Shown: one piece after another, positions 14,715-23,205 of the stretch
Numbering within the stretch: position 1 is the first letter of the stretch
Layout of the letters: the number at the start of each line of letters is the position of its first letter
Source of the DNA: an uncultured Bacilli bacterium
Lineage (GTDB): Bacteria > Bacillota_I > Bacilli_A > RF39 > UBA660
NCBI GenBank assembly: GCA_947627435.1
Contig: CANQWB010000014.1
Coordinates: 1 to 32,370, forward strand
DNA: 32,370 bases
Direction: 5' to 3'
The notes under the pieces: generated by a model
Told to the model about the DNA's origin: nothing
Seen by the model: only the letters and a program-made list of their open reading frames with translations
The model's database searches: none
Translations under genes and position numbers: made by a program

Positions 14715-15888
14715 TAATGATCTCTATTCCTGGTAATTTTTTTCCTTCAAGCAATTCTAAAGACGCTCCACCACCTGTAGAAATATGGTTAAATGCATCT
14801 TCACACTGAAATTTTGCAATAGCGGCGGCCGTATCACCACCACCTGCAATTTTCATTCCATCATTTTCATAAAGCAATTGACAAATGGATTTTGTGCCTT
14901 GACAAAAAGGCTCTAGTTCAAACATTCCAACAGGTCCATTCCAAAGAATAGTTTTGCTCTCCTTTAAATACTGACTAAATAATTTAACCGTATTATAACC
15001 AATATCTAAACCAATTTCATCGTCGCCAAAATCACTAACAAAACGTTCTTTTGTTGGAACATATTCACCAATTTCTAATGCATTTACACTATCAATAGGT
15101 AATATAATTTTATCGGGATATTTCTCCATTAAATCTCTACAATATGAGAGGTGTTCTTCATCGACCAATGACTTCCCAACGGATAGACCACTAGCTTTTA
15201 AAAATGTATAAGCCATTCCTCCACCAATCAAAATTTGATCTGCTTTAGAAACTAAGTTTTCTATCACTTCAATTTTATCTTTTACCTTAGCTCCACCTAA
15301 AATAACTGTAAAAGGACGTTCTGGTTGATTTAAAATAGATTCAAATGCATTTAATTCTTTTTCTATTAAAAATCCAATGCCACTAGGAAGATAAGATGCA
15401 ATTCCTACATTAGATGCGTGAGCACGATGACTTGTACCGAATGCATCATTGATAAACAAATCTCCCAAACTTGCCCAATACTTACCTAGTAAAGGATCAT
15501 TATGGCTCTCTTTTTTGCCATCTAAATCTTCATACCTAGTATTCTGCAATAACAAAACTTGCGCATTATTTAAAGAAGCAATTGCTTCTTCTACCAAAGG
15601 CCCCGTTGTCGCATCAACAAATAAAACATGTTGATTTAATTGTTTACTCAAATATTCAGCTACGAGTTCTAAACTATTTTTTTGTTTATCTTCTTTTTTT
15701 TCTACACGTCCTAGATGAGATAACAAAATTACTTTTGCTTGATGTTCTATCGCATACAAAATAGTAGGTAAACTTTCACGAATACGCGTATCATCTGTAA
15801 TATGATTATTTTCAATTGGCACATTAAAATCTACACGTATCAATACTTTTTTATCTTTTAAATCATAATCACGTATTGTCTTTTTCAT
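14704..15888 (-). CDS. pgk: Phosphoglycerate kinase
   Basis: A 394-residue glycolytic kinase that makes ATP from 1,3-bisphosphoglycerate. The substrate-binding N-domain shows RVDFNVP (about 18-24), SHLGR (57-61) and FINDAFGTSHRAHAS. The nucleotide-binding C-domain shows ILGGAKVKDKI, GGGMAYTFLKA, WNGPVGMFE and GGGDTAAAI; all are conserved and the length is normal. AAAGGAGG precedes the ATG. It lies between a small prepilin gene (11 nt upstream) and a UPF0104 gene (11-nt overlap downstream) rather than directly after gap, which ends in a terminator one gene earlier. Confidence 0.97.
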   Translation of the reverse strand: MKKTIRDYDLKDKKVLIRVDFNVPIENNHITDDTRIRESLPTILYAIEHQAKVILLSHLGRVEKKEDKQKNSLELVAEYLSKQLNQHVLFVDATTGPLVEEAIASLNNAQVLLLQNTRYEDLDGKKESHNDPLLGKYWASLGDLFINDAFGTSHRAHASNVGIASYLPSGIGFLIEKELNAFESILNQPERPFTVILGGAKVKDKIEVIENLVSKADQILIGGGMAYTFLKASGLSVGKSLVDEEHLSYCRDLMEKYPDKIILPIDSVNALEIGEYVPTKERFVSDFGDDEIGLDIGYNTVKLFSQYLKESKTILWNGPVGMFELEPFCQGTKSICQLLYENDGMKIAGGGDTAAAIAKFQCEDAFNHISTGGGASLELLEGKKLPGIEIINEK

Positions 15889-15899
15889 ATGGCCTCCTT

Positions 15900-16271
15900 T
15901 TAAGCGGGTTTTTCCGTTACATATTCATACTGATAAGTATGATCCTCATTCACTGTAATTTTAATATAATGATTCATATTTACTTTTTCATTGGTTTTAG
16001 GATTGACCATAGTACTTCTAAAATAATGTGCTTTTACAACATCTTCTATTTTAACGTAAATCGTTTGGCCTACCTCATCTAAATTGTAAGTATCATTATT
16101 TTGCACGTAAGCTTCCGTTGCTAAATATAGATCATCCAAAAATCCAAGATAAGATTTTTCTCTTTGTTTTTTTAACATACCCATAATAGTTGGTACAGAT
16201 ACTAATAAAATCAAAGCAAGTAGAGTAAAGACTCCCAAAAGCTCAATTAAAGTAAAACCCTTTTTATGCAT
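15900..16271 (-). CDS. Small type IV prepilin-like (ComGC-like) protein
   Basis: A 123-residue protein beginning MHKKGFTLIELLGVFTLL, a short basic leader plus class III cleavage site (G5/F6) and a hydrophobic N-terminal helix with Glu at mature position 5. It continues with VPTIMGMLKKQREKSYLGFLDDLYLATEAYV, the amphipathic pilin helix, and a small C-terminal domain rich in beta-type residues. It would be a minor pilin or pseudopilin exported and polymerised at the membrane. AGGTGAT lies 5 nt upstream of ATG, and a TTGATA-17-TAAACT promoter lies at 16295-16323. The stop is 11 nt from pgk, with the pgk ribosome binding site in the gap, so this is the first gene of the pgk transcription unit. Confidence 0.85.
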   Translation of the reverse strand: MHKKGFTLIELLGVFTLLALILLVSVPTIMGMLKKQREKSYLGFLDDLYLATEAYVQNNDTYNLDEVGQTIYVKIEDVVKAHYFRSTMVNPKTNEKVNMNHYIKITVNEDHTYQYEYVTEKPA

Positions 16272-16294
16272 ATTATCACCTATTAACTATTCTT

Positions 16295-16323
16295 AGTTTA
16301 CATCTTTTTTATATTTTTATCAA
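16295..16323 (-). promoter_or_regulatory. Promoter of the prepilin-pgk-UPF0104-glycosyltransferase unit
   Basis: TTGATA (16318-16323), 17-nt spacer, TAAACT (16295-16300) on the minus strand, 24 nt before the prepilin ATG and just after the gap terminator. Confidence 0.55.
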
Positions 16324-16366
16324 GTTCAAATCCAAACAATCATGATAGTTATTCAAAACAAACATT

Positions 16367-16393
16367 AAAAAAGAATCTTATGTTTAGATTCTT
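16367..16393 (-). terminator. Rho-independent terminator after gap
   Basis: An 8-bp stem AAGAATCT / AGATTCTT (16371-16378 with 16386-16393) with 7-nt loop, followed by six T on the minus strand. Confidence 0.85.
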
Positions 16394-16399
16394 ATAATA

Positions 16400-17407
16400 T
16401 TATTTTAATTTTGCCAAATAGGCTGCTGTTCTTACCATCTGTGCACTATAACCCATTTCGTTATCATACCATGCAAATACTTTAACCAGTTGTTTTCCAT
16501 CTACTTCTAAAATATCTGTAAGCAATCCATCTACTAAGGCACCAGTATGGGAACCAATAATATCACTAGATACAATTGGATCTTCTGTATACTGGAGTGT
16601 TTCATTTTGATATTTTACAAATGCTTGATTAATAGCTTCTACAGTTACATTTTGATTGAATTGTAATGTTAAATCCACCATAGATCCTGTAGTCGTAGGT
16701 ACACGAATGGCATTTCCATCCATCTTACCTTTTAATTCTGGTATGACCAGCCCAATCGCACTTGCTGCACCTGTAGAAGTCGGTACAATGTTTGCGGCTG
16801 CCGCTCTACCACGACGAGAAGAAATCCCTTTTTTATGTGCAACATCAAGTATTGCTTGATCTCCTGTATAAGCATGAATTGTAGTCATATAACCCGCTGT
16901 AATACCAAATTCTTTTTGTAAAACAGATAGTACAGGCGCTAAACAATTTGTTGTACAACTTGCTGCACTAATAATTTCTTCACTACCATCTAAAGTATTT
17001 TCGTTTACATTATAAACAATCGTTTTGACATCACCCTTAGCAGGTGCAGAAATAATCACATGTTTTGCTCCGGCATGAATATGTGCCATAGCTTTTTCTT
17101 TTTCAGTAAATATACCTGTACATTCAAAGACTTGATCAATTTCTAATTCACCCCATGGTAAATTTGCTGGATCTTTTTCTGCATATACTTTAATGTGTCT
17201 TCCTTTTACAATTAAGTCATTTCCTTCATAAGAGATTTCATTTGGCATATAAATACGATGTGATGTATCATATTTCAGTAAATATGCCAATTGTTCTGCA
17301 TCTGTTAAATCATTAATCGCAACTACTTCTAATTCTGGATTTTCTTCCATAATACGAAAAACCAATCTTCCAATTCTTCCAAAACCATTAATCGCAACTT
17401 TTGTCAT
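16400..17407 (-). CDS. gap: Glyceraldehyde-3-phosphate dehydrogenase
   Basis: A 335-residue phosphorylating GAPDH that converts glyceraldehyde 3-phosphate to 1,3-bisphosphoglycerate. The Rossmann motif is INGFGRIGR (7-15) and the NAD-selecting segment AINDLTD (30-36). The catalytic Cys is in SAASCTTNCLAP (C151), with the partner His in MTTIHAYTGDQ (H178). The C-terminal WYDNEMGYSAQ is present. Length and motifs are those of the glycolytic, NAD-dependent class. A GGAAGAAGGA ribosome binding site lies in the 15-nt gap after the uridine-kinase-like gene, so the two genes form an operon that ends at 16367-16393. Confidence 0.97.
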   Translation of the reverse strand: MTKVAINGFGRIGRLVFRIMEENPELEVVAINDLTDAEQLAYLLKYDTSHRIYMPNEISYEGNDLIVKGRHIKVYAEKDPANLPWGELEIDQVFECTGIFTEKEKAMAHIHAGAKHVIISAPAKGDVKTIVYNVNENTLDGSEEIISAASCTTNCLAPVLSVLQKEFGITAGYMTTIHAYTGDQAILDVAHKKGISSRRGRAAAANIVPTSTGAASAIGLVIPELKGKMDGNAIRVPTTTGSMVDLTLQFNQNVTVEAINQAFVKYQNETLQYTEDPIVSSDIIGSHTGALVDGLLTDILEVDGKQLVKVFAWYDNEMGYSAQMVRTAAYLAKLK

Positions 17408-17422
17408 TTTGATTCCTTCTTC

Positions 17423-19084
17423 CTATTTAAAACAACTTTCCCCAATAAATTCTCTTAATATAGAATCATTCGGTATATTATCACTTGGGATTGGTAAAAA
17501 ATTTCTTAAAAAATTAATGAGACGTAATGCTTCAGGATACATCACATCGTCTTCTGGTACTGAAAATAATAATGGTTCAGCATACGTTTTTAAGATTCCA
17601 AGTTCATATATTAAGGCAGAATTAACAATCACATCTGCTTCATCTTGATAAGGGAAAATATACTTTTCTTCCCCTTCACGAATCGATTTCCACATTTTTA
17701 ATGTCTCTGCCGCACTATGAGAACGATATTTATTATCACGAACGATTCTTCTTAATTTTCTGGTATCGCTTGTATGAATACGATTATGATTATCAATATT
17801 GAGTTGTGTTAATGGACTAATATAAATTTTAAATTTATTTTTTCGCTCAATAGAGATAGTTAAATCATCATTGAGTCCATGTAATCCCTCAATAATAATT
17901 ACATCATCTGGTCCCATCTTTAAGGTTTTACCCTTATATTCTCTTTTTCCAAGCATGAAATTATATTCTGGTAACTCTACTTTTTCACCATCTAATAATT
18001 TTGTCAAATGCTTATTAAACAAAGTCACATCTACTGCATTTAATGATTCAAAATCAAATTCTCCATTTTCAAGTCGAGGTGTTTTATCGCGATCATAGAA
18101 ATAATCATCAATTGATATTTGATGTGTTTTAATACCTTGACTTTGTAGGTAAACTTCTAATTTTTTAGATGTAGTTGTTTTACCAGAAGAAGAAGGACCT
18201 GCAATTAAAATTAATTTAATTTGTTTACGATTTTCAGCAATTTTATCTGCAATTCTAGATAGCTGTCCATTATAATATGCTTCTGCTAAACGAATGAGTT
18301 CATTATATTCTCCAGTAGAAACCACTTCATTTAAATCAGCAGCATTGCGAATACCCAATTGTGCTCCCCATTTTGTATAATTTAAAAATGTATCAAAAAG
18401 CATATTATGATGCACATAATCCAATGTACATTCTGGATTATATGTCGTAGGATAGCTTAAAACAAAACCATTATCTTTAATATAAGTAAGTTTGATATCA
18501 TTAATCTGTCCTGTACTATAAGCAAGTTCTCCATAGAAATAATCATATATATCATCAATGCGATATAAATTGATATAACTATTACTAATATATTTTAATA
18601 CCTTAACTTTGTCCATTTGTTTTTTCTTTTTAAAATATTGAATCGCATCAAAACGTGAAACACTGACCTTATTAATCACAAAATTTTGTTCTGCAATCTC
18701 ATGTATTTTAGCTTCTATTTGCTCTACCATTTTTTTGTCTAAAGAAACATCATTTACGACACAATAAAAGCCTTTATCAATAGAGTGTTCAATCACAACT
18801 TCTGTATTTTCACCTAAAACTTTTTTTACTGCCACAACCAACATAAATTGTGCAGTTCTACCATAAATACTGTTTCCAGTATCACTACTGCGATCATAAA
18901 AATCAACTGTACAACTGCGGGTAATTGGTTCATTTAACTCTGTCATATTGTTATCCACTTTTCCTACTAAAATAGGATAATTGTAATAACGCTCAAATGC
19001 ATGGCTAATTTCTAGTAAACTTACACCTATTTGAAATTCTTTTGTCTCTAAATCTTTATAATTTACTTTTATGGTTCTTGGCAT
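17423..19084 (-). CDS. Uridine kinase-like protein with TGS and tRNA-synthetase-editing-like N-terminal domains
   Basis: A 553-residue protein. The N-terminus (1-60) is TGS-like and is followed by a region resembling the second additional (editing) domain of threonyl-tRNA synthetase (to about 200). The C-terminal half is a phosphoribulokinase/uridine-kinase P-loop kinase with AGPSSSGKTTTS (Walker A 296-303), SIDDYFYDRDKTP (326-336) and IIIEGLHGLN. This architecture is a known Bacillota and Thermotoga family annotated as nucleoside or uridine kinase; its real substrate is not established. The promoter is at 19115-19143 and the ribosome binding site is GAGGGAT. It lies 15 nt upstream of gap, so it is cotranscribed with a glycolytic enzyme. 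Confidence 0.85.
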   Translation of the reverse strand: MPRTIKVNYKDLETKEFQIGVSLLEISHAFERYYNYPILVGKVDNNMTELNEPITRSCTVDFYDRSSDTGNSIYGRTAQFMLVVAVKKVLGENTEVVIEHSIDKGFYCVVNDVSLDKKMVEQIEAKIHEIAEQNFVINKVSVSRFDAIQYFKKKKQMDKVKVLKYISNSYINLYRIDDIYDYFYGELAYSTGQINDIKLTYIKDNGFVLSYPTTYNPECTLDYVHHNMLFDTFLNYTKWGAQLGIRNAADLNEVVSTGEYNELIRLAEAYYNGQLSRIADKIAENRKQIKLILIAGPSSSGKTTTSKKLEVYLQSQGIKTHQISIDDYFYDRDKTPRLENGEFDFESLNAVDVTLFNKHLTKLLDGEKVELPEYNFMLGKREYKGKTLKMGPDDVIIIEGLHGLNDDLTISIERKNKFKIYISPLTQLNIDNHNRIHTSDTRKLRRIVRDNKYRSHSAAETLKMWKSIREGEEKYIFPYQDEADVIVNSALIYELGILKTYAEPLLFSVPEDDVMYPEALRLINFLRNFLPIPSDNIPNDSILREFIGESCFK

Positions 19085-19114
19085 ATCAATCCCTCTTATC
19101 CTTATCCTATACTC

Positions 19115-19143
19115 ATTTTATCAAAAAACAGTCATTTTGTCAC
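19115..19143 (-). promoter_or_regulatory. Promoter of the kinase-gap operon
   Basis: GTGACA (19138-19143), 17-nt spacer, TAAAAT (19115-19120) on the minus strand, 30 nt before the kinase start. Confidence 0.6.
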
Positions 19144-19203
19144 ATCTTTTTTTGAATAATCTATGGTTTTCTGTTCTATCATATAACTAGAGAGGATGAT
19201 TAC

Positions 19204-19773
19204 ATGAGTTTAGTACCAACTATCATAGAAAAAAGTAGCAATGGAGAACGAGCATATGATATATATTCTAGATTATTAAAAGACCGTATCATTATATTAT
19301 GTGGCGAAATTGATGACATTAATTCTAATATCATTGTTGCCCAATTGTTATACTTAGATTCTATTAACCATGATGACATTAGTATCTACATCAATTCACC
19401 AGGTGGCAGTGTCACTGCTGGAATGGCTGTTTATGATACCATGCATTTTATCAAAAGTGATGTTTCGACCATTTGTGTTGGTATGGCAGCTAGTATGGGT
19501 GCTTTTCTATTATCAAGTGGCACAAAAGGAAAAAGGTGTTGTTTACCCAATAGTGAAGTTATGATCCATCAACCTCTTGGAGGCGCACAAGGACAAGCAA
19601 CAGAAATCAAAATTGCTGCTGAACGCATTTTAAAATTAAAGGACAAATTAAATCATATGTTAGCAGATAATACTGGAAAAGATTTAAAAACCATTGAACA
19701 AGATACCGAACGGGATTATTTCTTATCCGCAAAAGAAGCACTTAATTACGGACTTATCGATAAAATTTTATAA
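19204..19773 (+). CDS. clpP: ATP-dependent Clp protease proteolytic subunit
   Basis: A 189-residue serine peptidase that forms the tetradecameric barrel working with ClpX/ClpC-type unfoldases. The catalytic triad is complete: S97 in GMAASMGA, H122 in MIHQP and D171 after the TER motif. The [11 protein letters not shown] oxyanion segment and [11 protein letters not shown] head-helix region are present. The ribosome binding site is AGAGGAT before ATG. It is divergent from the kinase-gap operon. No CtsR-type heptad repeats were seen in the 119-bp spacer, and the clpP promoter was not assigned with confidence. Confidence 0.97.
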   Translation: MSLVPTIIEKSSNGERAYDIYSRLLKDRIIILCGEIDDINSNIIVAQLLYLDSINHDDISIYINSPGGSVTAGMAVYDTMHFIKSDVSTICVGMAASMGAFLLSSGTKGKRCCLPNSEVMIHQPLGGAQGQATEIKIAAERILKLKDKLNHMLADNTGKDLKTIEQDTERDYFLSAKEALNYGLIDKIL

Positions 19774-19778
19774 ACTGC

Positions 19779-19807
19779 TTGACAAATTTCGACATCTTAG
19801 ATATTCT
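19779..19807 (+). promoter_or_regulatory. Strong promoter of the lipoprotein gene with an embedded 0A box
   Basis: A consensus -35 TTGACA (19779-19784), 17-nt spacer and TATTCT (19802-19807). Within the spacer, 19788-19794 reads TTCGACA, the reverse complement of the Spo0A core TGTCGAA. A protein bound there would block RNA polymerase, so repression is the simplest prediction. Confidence 0.6.
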
Positions 19808-19826
19808 AAATGCAAGGAGGTATAGT

Positions 19827-20267
19827 ATGAAAAAATGTTTAGGCGTTGCTCTTGCAGTCATCATGGTAGGTACTTTAACTGGTTGTGGTTCTTCTAAGAC
19901 ATTAAAATGTTCACAAACATTAAGTGAAACAGATGATATGACCATGAAACAAGATCTTAAATTTACATTTAACAAAGATGAAGTTTCCGTAATGAGTGCT
20001 GTGCAAACAATTGAAGTTAGTGATGATTATAAATCATATTTAAGCGAACTCGAAGATGGTCTAAAAGATGAAATGGAACAATATGAAGATGTTGCTGGTT
20101 ATTCTTATGATTTAAAAACCAAAGGAAATACAGTTACATTTACTTTGACTGCTGACTTAGCTAAAATGGATGAAGAAGCCAAAGAAGATTTAAGTTTAGA
20201 CGAAACTGGTGTAAGCTATGATGATATCAAAAAAGCTTACGAAGAACAAGGATATACTTGTAAATAA
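19827..20267 (+). CDS. Small lipoprotein, DUF1307-like
   Basis: A 146-residue lipoprotein. The signal peptide ends in the lipobox TLTGC with the lipidated Cys at position 20. The mature part is acidic, with a second conserved-looking Cys (KCSQT), a beta-rich FTFNKDEVSVM block, and KAYEEQGYTCK at the end; this overall pattern resembles the DUF1307/YehR lipoproteins of unknown function. The start at 19827 is chosen because AAGGAGG lies 7 nt upstream; an earlier in-frame codon would place the signal peptide internally. Its own TTGACA promoter carries a Spo0A box. A terminator overlaps the stop. Confidence 0.8.
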   Translation: MKKCLGVALAVIMVGTLTGCGSSKTLKCSQTLSETDDMTMKQDLKFTFNKDEVSVMSAVQTIEVSDDYKSYLSELEDGLKDEMEQYEDVAGYSYDLKTKGNTVTFTLTADLAKMDEEAKEDLSLDETGVSYDDIKKAYEEQGYTCK

Positions 20268-20289
20268 CATTCCGATGGGAATGTTTTTT
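20266..20289 (+). terminator. Rho-independent terminator after the lipoprotein gene
   Basis: An 8-bp stem AACATTCC / GGAATGTT (20266-20273 with 20278-20285), GATG loop, followed by T. Confidence 0.9.
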
Positions 20290-20294
20290 ATATG

Positions 20295-20316
20295 CAAAAA
20301 GACAGTTTCCTGTCTT
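20295..20316 (-). terminator. Rho-independent terminator of the downstream SASP gene
   Basis: Stem AAGACAG / CTGTCTT (20299-20305 with 20310-20316), loop TTTC on the plus strand, then T on the minus strand. It overlaps the SASP stop codon. Confidence 0.85.
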
Positions 20317-20515
20317 ATCTTTGATTTCCACTCAAAGATTGTTCTCCTAAACGAACCAATCTTCTAGTCATTTCTCCACCAACTGTACCATTTAAACGAG
20401 ATGTTGTATCTGCACCTAAAGTGATACCTAATTCGTTAGCAATTTCGTATTTTAAATTTTCAATTGCCTGTTTTGATCCAGGAACAACTAATTTATTGTT
20501 AGCACGACTATTCAT
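20315..20515 (-). CDS. Alpha/beta-type small acid-soluble spore protein (copy 1)
   Basis: A 66-residue DNA-binding spore protein that coats and protects forespore DNA and is degraded by the GPR protease at germination. It has the family core [20 protein letters not shown] (GPR site in the KYEIA/NELG region) and the second motif [19 protein letters not shown]. The start is ATG 20515: AAGGTGG lies 8 nt upstream, whereas the upstream in-frame GTG overlaps that ribosome binding site. A weak sigma-G-like pair (CTATA, 17 nt, GATAATA on the minus strand) lies upstream. It has its own terminator, so it is a separate unit from copy 2. Confidence 0.93.
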   Translation of the reverse strand: MNSRANNKLVVPGSKQAIENLKYEIANELGITLGADTTSRLNGTVGGEMTRRLVRLGEQSLSGNQR

Positions 20516-20591
20516 ACAACTCACCACCTTATACTATTATTATCCCTAATTTTGTAAATTATATAGATGGTAATTTTTGTACACGACAACT

Positions 20592-20617
20592 AAAAAAAGA
20601 CAGTAACGAACACTGTC
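20592..20617 (-). terminator. Rho-independent terminator after SASP copy 2
   Basis: Stem GACAGT / ACTGTC (20599-20604 with 20612-20617), 7-nt loop, followed by seven T on the minus strand. Confidence 0.8.
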
Positions 20618-20628
20618 CATTTTCAACA

Positions 20629-20835
20629 TTATTTAGCTTGGTAATTTGAACCACCTAAGTGTTGTTCACCCATTTGAACTAAACGTCTAGTAATTTCTCC
20701 ACCAACTGATCCGTTAGCTCTACTAGTTGCATCTGGTCCCATGTTAACACCTAATTCACTAGCGATTTCATATTTCATTTTATCGATAGCTTGTTTAGCT
20801 CCAGGAACTACCATTTTATTAGTACTATTTTTCAT
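20629..20835 (-). CDS. Alpha/beta-type small acid-soluble spore protein (copy 2)
   Basis: A 68-residue SASP with [20 protein letters not shown] and [19 protein letters not shown], closer to the Bacillus/Clostridium consensus than copy 1. About two thirds of positions are shared with copy 1, so tandem duplication is likely. The start is ATG 20835, with AGGAGG 8 nt upstream; the in-frame GTG at 20844 overlaps the ribosome binding site. A good sigma-G-type promoter lies at 20859-20887, consistent with late forespore expression. Confidence 0.95.
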   Translation of the reverse strand: MKNSTNKMVVPGAKQAIDKMKYEIASELGVNMGPDATSRANGSVGGEITRRLVQMGEQHLGGSNYQAK

Positions 20836-20858
20836 TTGTTTCACCTCCTGTACACTAA

Positions 20859-20887
20859 TAGCATGTCCTAGGAGATGTTTTTCATAC
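20859..20887 (-). promoter_or_regulatory. Sigma-G-like promoter of SASP copy 2
   Basis: GTATG (20883-20887), 17 nt, CATGCTA (20859-20865) on the minus strand. This matches the sigma-G pattern gYATR and CATnnTA expected for a forespore SASP gene. Confidence 0.6.
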
Positions 20888-20911
20888 TAAATTTTTTATG
20901 GTAATTTATGG

Positions 20912-22087
20912 CTATAAATATTCACTTGGTTTTGATTCTAACGTAGTAATTGTTTCCATATTTTCTACACATTCTTCAATCAAAGATTCATAATCAAAAT
21001 AAGATTCATACAATAATGCTTTATCTATATCAGGATAAATCACAGGATGTTTTGGTAAAAAAATGGTACAACAATCTTCATATGGTAAAATACTTGTTTC
21101 ATAAGTATTTATTTTTTTAGCAATATCAATGATTTCTAATTTATCCATACAAGCAACAGGGCGAATGACTGGTAAATTGGTAACTGAATTAATCACTACC
21201 ATGCTATCTAAAGTCTGACTTGCCACTTGTCCTACACTTTCACCATTGATGATTACCTTACATTTATGTTTTTTACAAACTCTTTCCGCAATACGATACA
21301 TCATTCTACGCATAATGGTAATAATATAACTATCAGGAACATTTTTATAAATTGCTTCTTGTAATTTTGTAAAAGGAATTACATTTACTTTAATATTACC
21401 TGAATAGGTATTGATAATGGAAGCAAGTTGAATGACTTTATTTTTCGCTTCTATACTGGTGTGTGGAGGAGATTCAAAATATAAACACTCTAAATCAACA
21501 CCACGTTTTAAAGAAAGATATCCCGCAACCGGGCTATCAATCCCACCAGATAACATAAGAAGTCCTTTTCCTTGTACACCAACTGGATATCCACCACTAC
21601 CTTTTAATTCATTGGTATAGACAAATGTTCCTTCTTCACGAATTTCAATATGGATATGAACATCTGGATTGTGAACATCTACTTTTAAATTTGTGTTTTT
21701 TAAAACAAATCCACCCATTTTTTGATTGAATTCCATACTAGGAATGGGAAATGTTTTATCTGCACGTTTGGTTTCAATTTTAAATGTTTGGTAAGATTGA
21801 TGTTCTAGTAATTCTAAAATTTTAGAACCAATATCCTCAATATTAGTATTGACTTTATGACAAATTACTATACCATGGATTCCAAAAACTTTTTGTAATT
21901 TGAAAACAATCTGTTCTGTATCTTTTTGACTACATTTAATATACATACGAACACGATCTTTATGGATTTGTATTTCATAATCTTTTAAAATATTTTTAAT
22001 ATTGTTCGTTAGTAATGTTATAAATGTATTACGATTTGCTTTTTTCGTTGTTAATTCGCCATATTTTATCATCAAAATTTGATCCAT
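20912..22087 (-). CDS. thiI: tRNA 4-thiouridine / thiazole sulfurtransferase ThiI
   Basis: A 391-residue enzyme for s4U8 modification of tRNA and, in some bacteria, thiazole sulfur transfer. It has an N-terminal ferredoxin-like plus THUMP domain (to about 165) and a PP-loop adenylation domain with MLSGGIDSPVAG (SGGIDS 180-185) and GESVGQVASQT. The C-terminal ILPYEDCCTIFLPKHP carries the conserved Cys. There is no rhodanese domain, as in Bacillus, where a dedicated cysteine desulfurase supplies sulfur; no such desulfurase gene is next to it here. The start is ATG 22087 with AAGGTGAT upstream; an ATG six codons earlier has no ribosome binding site. It lies 30 nt after mutY and is probably cotranscribed. 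Confidence 0.95.
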   Translation of the reverse strand: MDQILMIKYGELTTKKANRNTFITLLTNNIKNILKDYEIQIHKDRVRMYIKCSQKDTEQIVFKLQKVFGIHGIVICHKVNTNIEDIGSKILELLEHQSYQTFKIETKRADKTFPIPSMEFNQKMGGFVLKNTNLKVDVHNPDVHIHIEIREEGTFVYTNELKGSGGYPVGVQGKGLLMLSGGIDSPVAGYLSLKRGVDLECLYFESPPHTSIEAKNKVIQLASIINTYSGNIKVNVIPFTKLQEAIYKNVPDSYIITIMRRMMYRIAERVCKKHKCKVIINGESVGQVASQTLDSMVVINSVTNLPVIRPVACMDKLEIIDIAKKINTYETSILPYEDCCTIFLPKHPVIYPDIDKALLYESYFDYESLIEECVENMETITTLESKPSEYL

Positions 22088-22117
22088 AGATATCACCTTA
22101 TTCATTATAGCATAATT

Positions 22118-23152
22118 TTATTTTTTATTAATTATTTTCAAAAAAGCCGTAGGAATAGAATAACGATTTTTTAATTCTTCTTTCGTTGCCCAAATGAATT
22201 CATTTTGTTTTTCTTTTAAAAGAATCTTATATCCTGTCATATTCCATTCTAAATGGGTAAAGATATGTATTGCCGTTCCAAGTGGAATAATATCAATCCA
22301 GTCTATATGATTTTTCTTTAAATATTCTTTTAATTCTTCCATAGAAAAAGTATAGTCTATGTTTGGAAATTCATACATAGATGCAAGTAATCCAGTATCC
22401 GTCCTTTTTTGAATCGCATAAGTATCTTCATATTGATATAAAAATACAGTTTTAGCAATTACTTTTCGATTTATCTTTTTCTTTTTTACAGGTAAATCTT
22501 TTAATAATCCTTTTTGATATGCTTTGCATTTACTAGCAACTGGACAAATATTACATCTTGGGAGTCCATTTGGAATACAAATCGTAGCACCTAATTCCAT
22601 CAAAGCCTGATTAAAATCACCAGGTGCATATTGCGGCATAATTGGTTTTAATAATTGTTCATATTTAGTTTTCGTTTTAGCATCCGCAATATCATCATAA
22701 GAACCTAAAATACGAGTCATAACACGTAACACATTCCCATCAACAGCAGGTACTCTTTCTTGATACGCAATAGAAGCAATCGCTCCTGCAGTATAACTTC
22801 CGATTCCTTTCAATTGTAATAAAGATTCATACGTGTTAGGTAAAGTATTTTTGCCTTCCTTTACTAACATTTCAGCTGTTTTCTTTAAATTTCTAGCACG
22901 ACTATAATACCCAAGACCTTGCCACAATTTTAATAATTGATCTTCTTCCAAATACGCAAGTGCTTTTAAATTTGGAACTTCTTGCATAAAACGATTGTAA
23001 TAAGAAATGACTGCTTCTACTCTTGTTTGTTGCAACATAATTTCAGAAATCCAAATATGATATGCATCTTTATCTTTACGCCATGGAAGATCTCTTTTAT
23101 ATTTCATGTACCATTCTAATAACAAAGGTACTATTTCAGTCAATGTTTTCAT
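22118..23152 (-). CDS. mutY: A/G-specific adenine glycosylase MutY
   Basis: A 344-residue DNA repair glycosylase that removes A opposite 8-oxoguanine. It shows the helix-hairpin-helix LKGIGSYTAGAIAS, catalytic Glu in ISEIMLQQT (E37) and Asp in VDGNVLRV (D138). The 4Fe-4S cluster Cys are C192, C200, C203 and C209; the first spacing is seven residues (CIPNGLPRC), one longer than in Escherichia and Geobacillus MutY. A C-terminal Nudix-like 8-oxoG recognition domain follows (about 230-344). The ribosome binding site is weak (AAAGATGATG). It is 53 nt downstream of the DUF1003 gene and upstream of thiI. Confidence 0.95.
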   Translation of the reverse strand: MKTLTEIVPLLLEWYMKYKRDLPWRKDKDAYHIWISEIMLQQTRVEAVISYYNRFMQEVPNLKALAYLEEDQLLKLWQGLGYYSRARNLKKTAEMLVKEGKNTLPNTYESLLQLKGIGSYTAGAIASIAYQERVPAVDGNVLRVMTRILGSYDDIADAKTKTKYEQLLKPIMPQYAPGDFNQALMELGATICIPNGLPRCNICPVASKCKAYQKGLLKDLPVKKKKINRKVIAKTVFLYQYEDTYAIQKRTDTGLLASMYEFPNIDYTFSMEELKEYLKKNHIDWIDIIPLGTAIHIFTHLEWNMTGYKILLKEKQNEFIWATKEELKNRYSIPTAFLKIINKK

Positions 23153-23205
23153 CTATACATCATCTTTCATCATATGATATTGTCCTCAACAGATACAAAA
23201 TCATA

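Noticed and set aside
19085-19203. CtsR operator expected upstream of clpP
   Set aside because: No tandem GGTCAAA-type heptads were found in the spacer on either strand.
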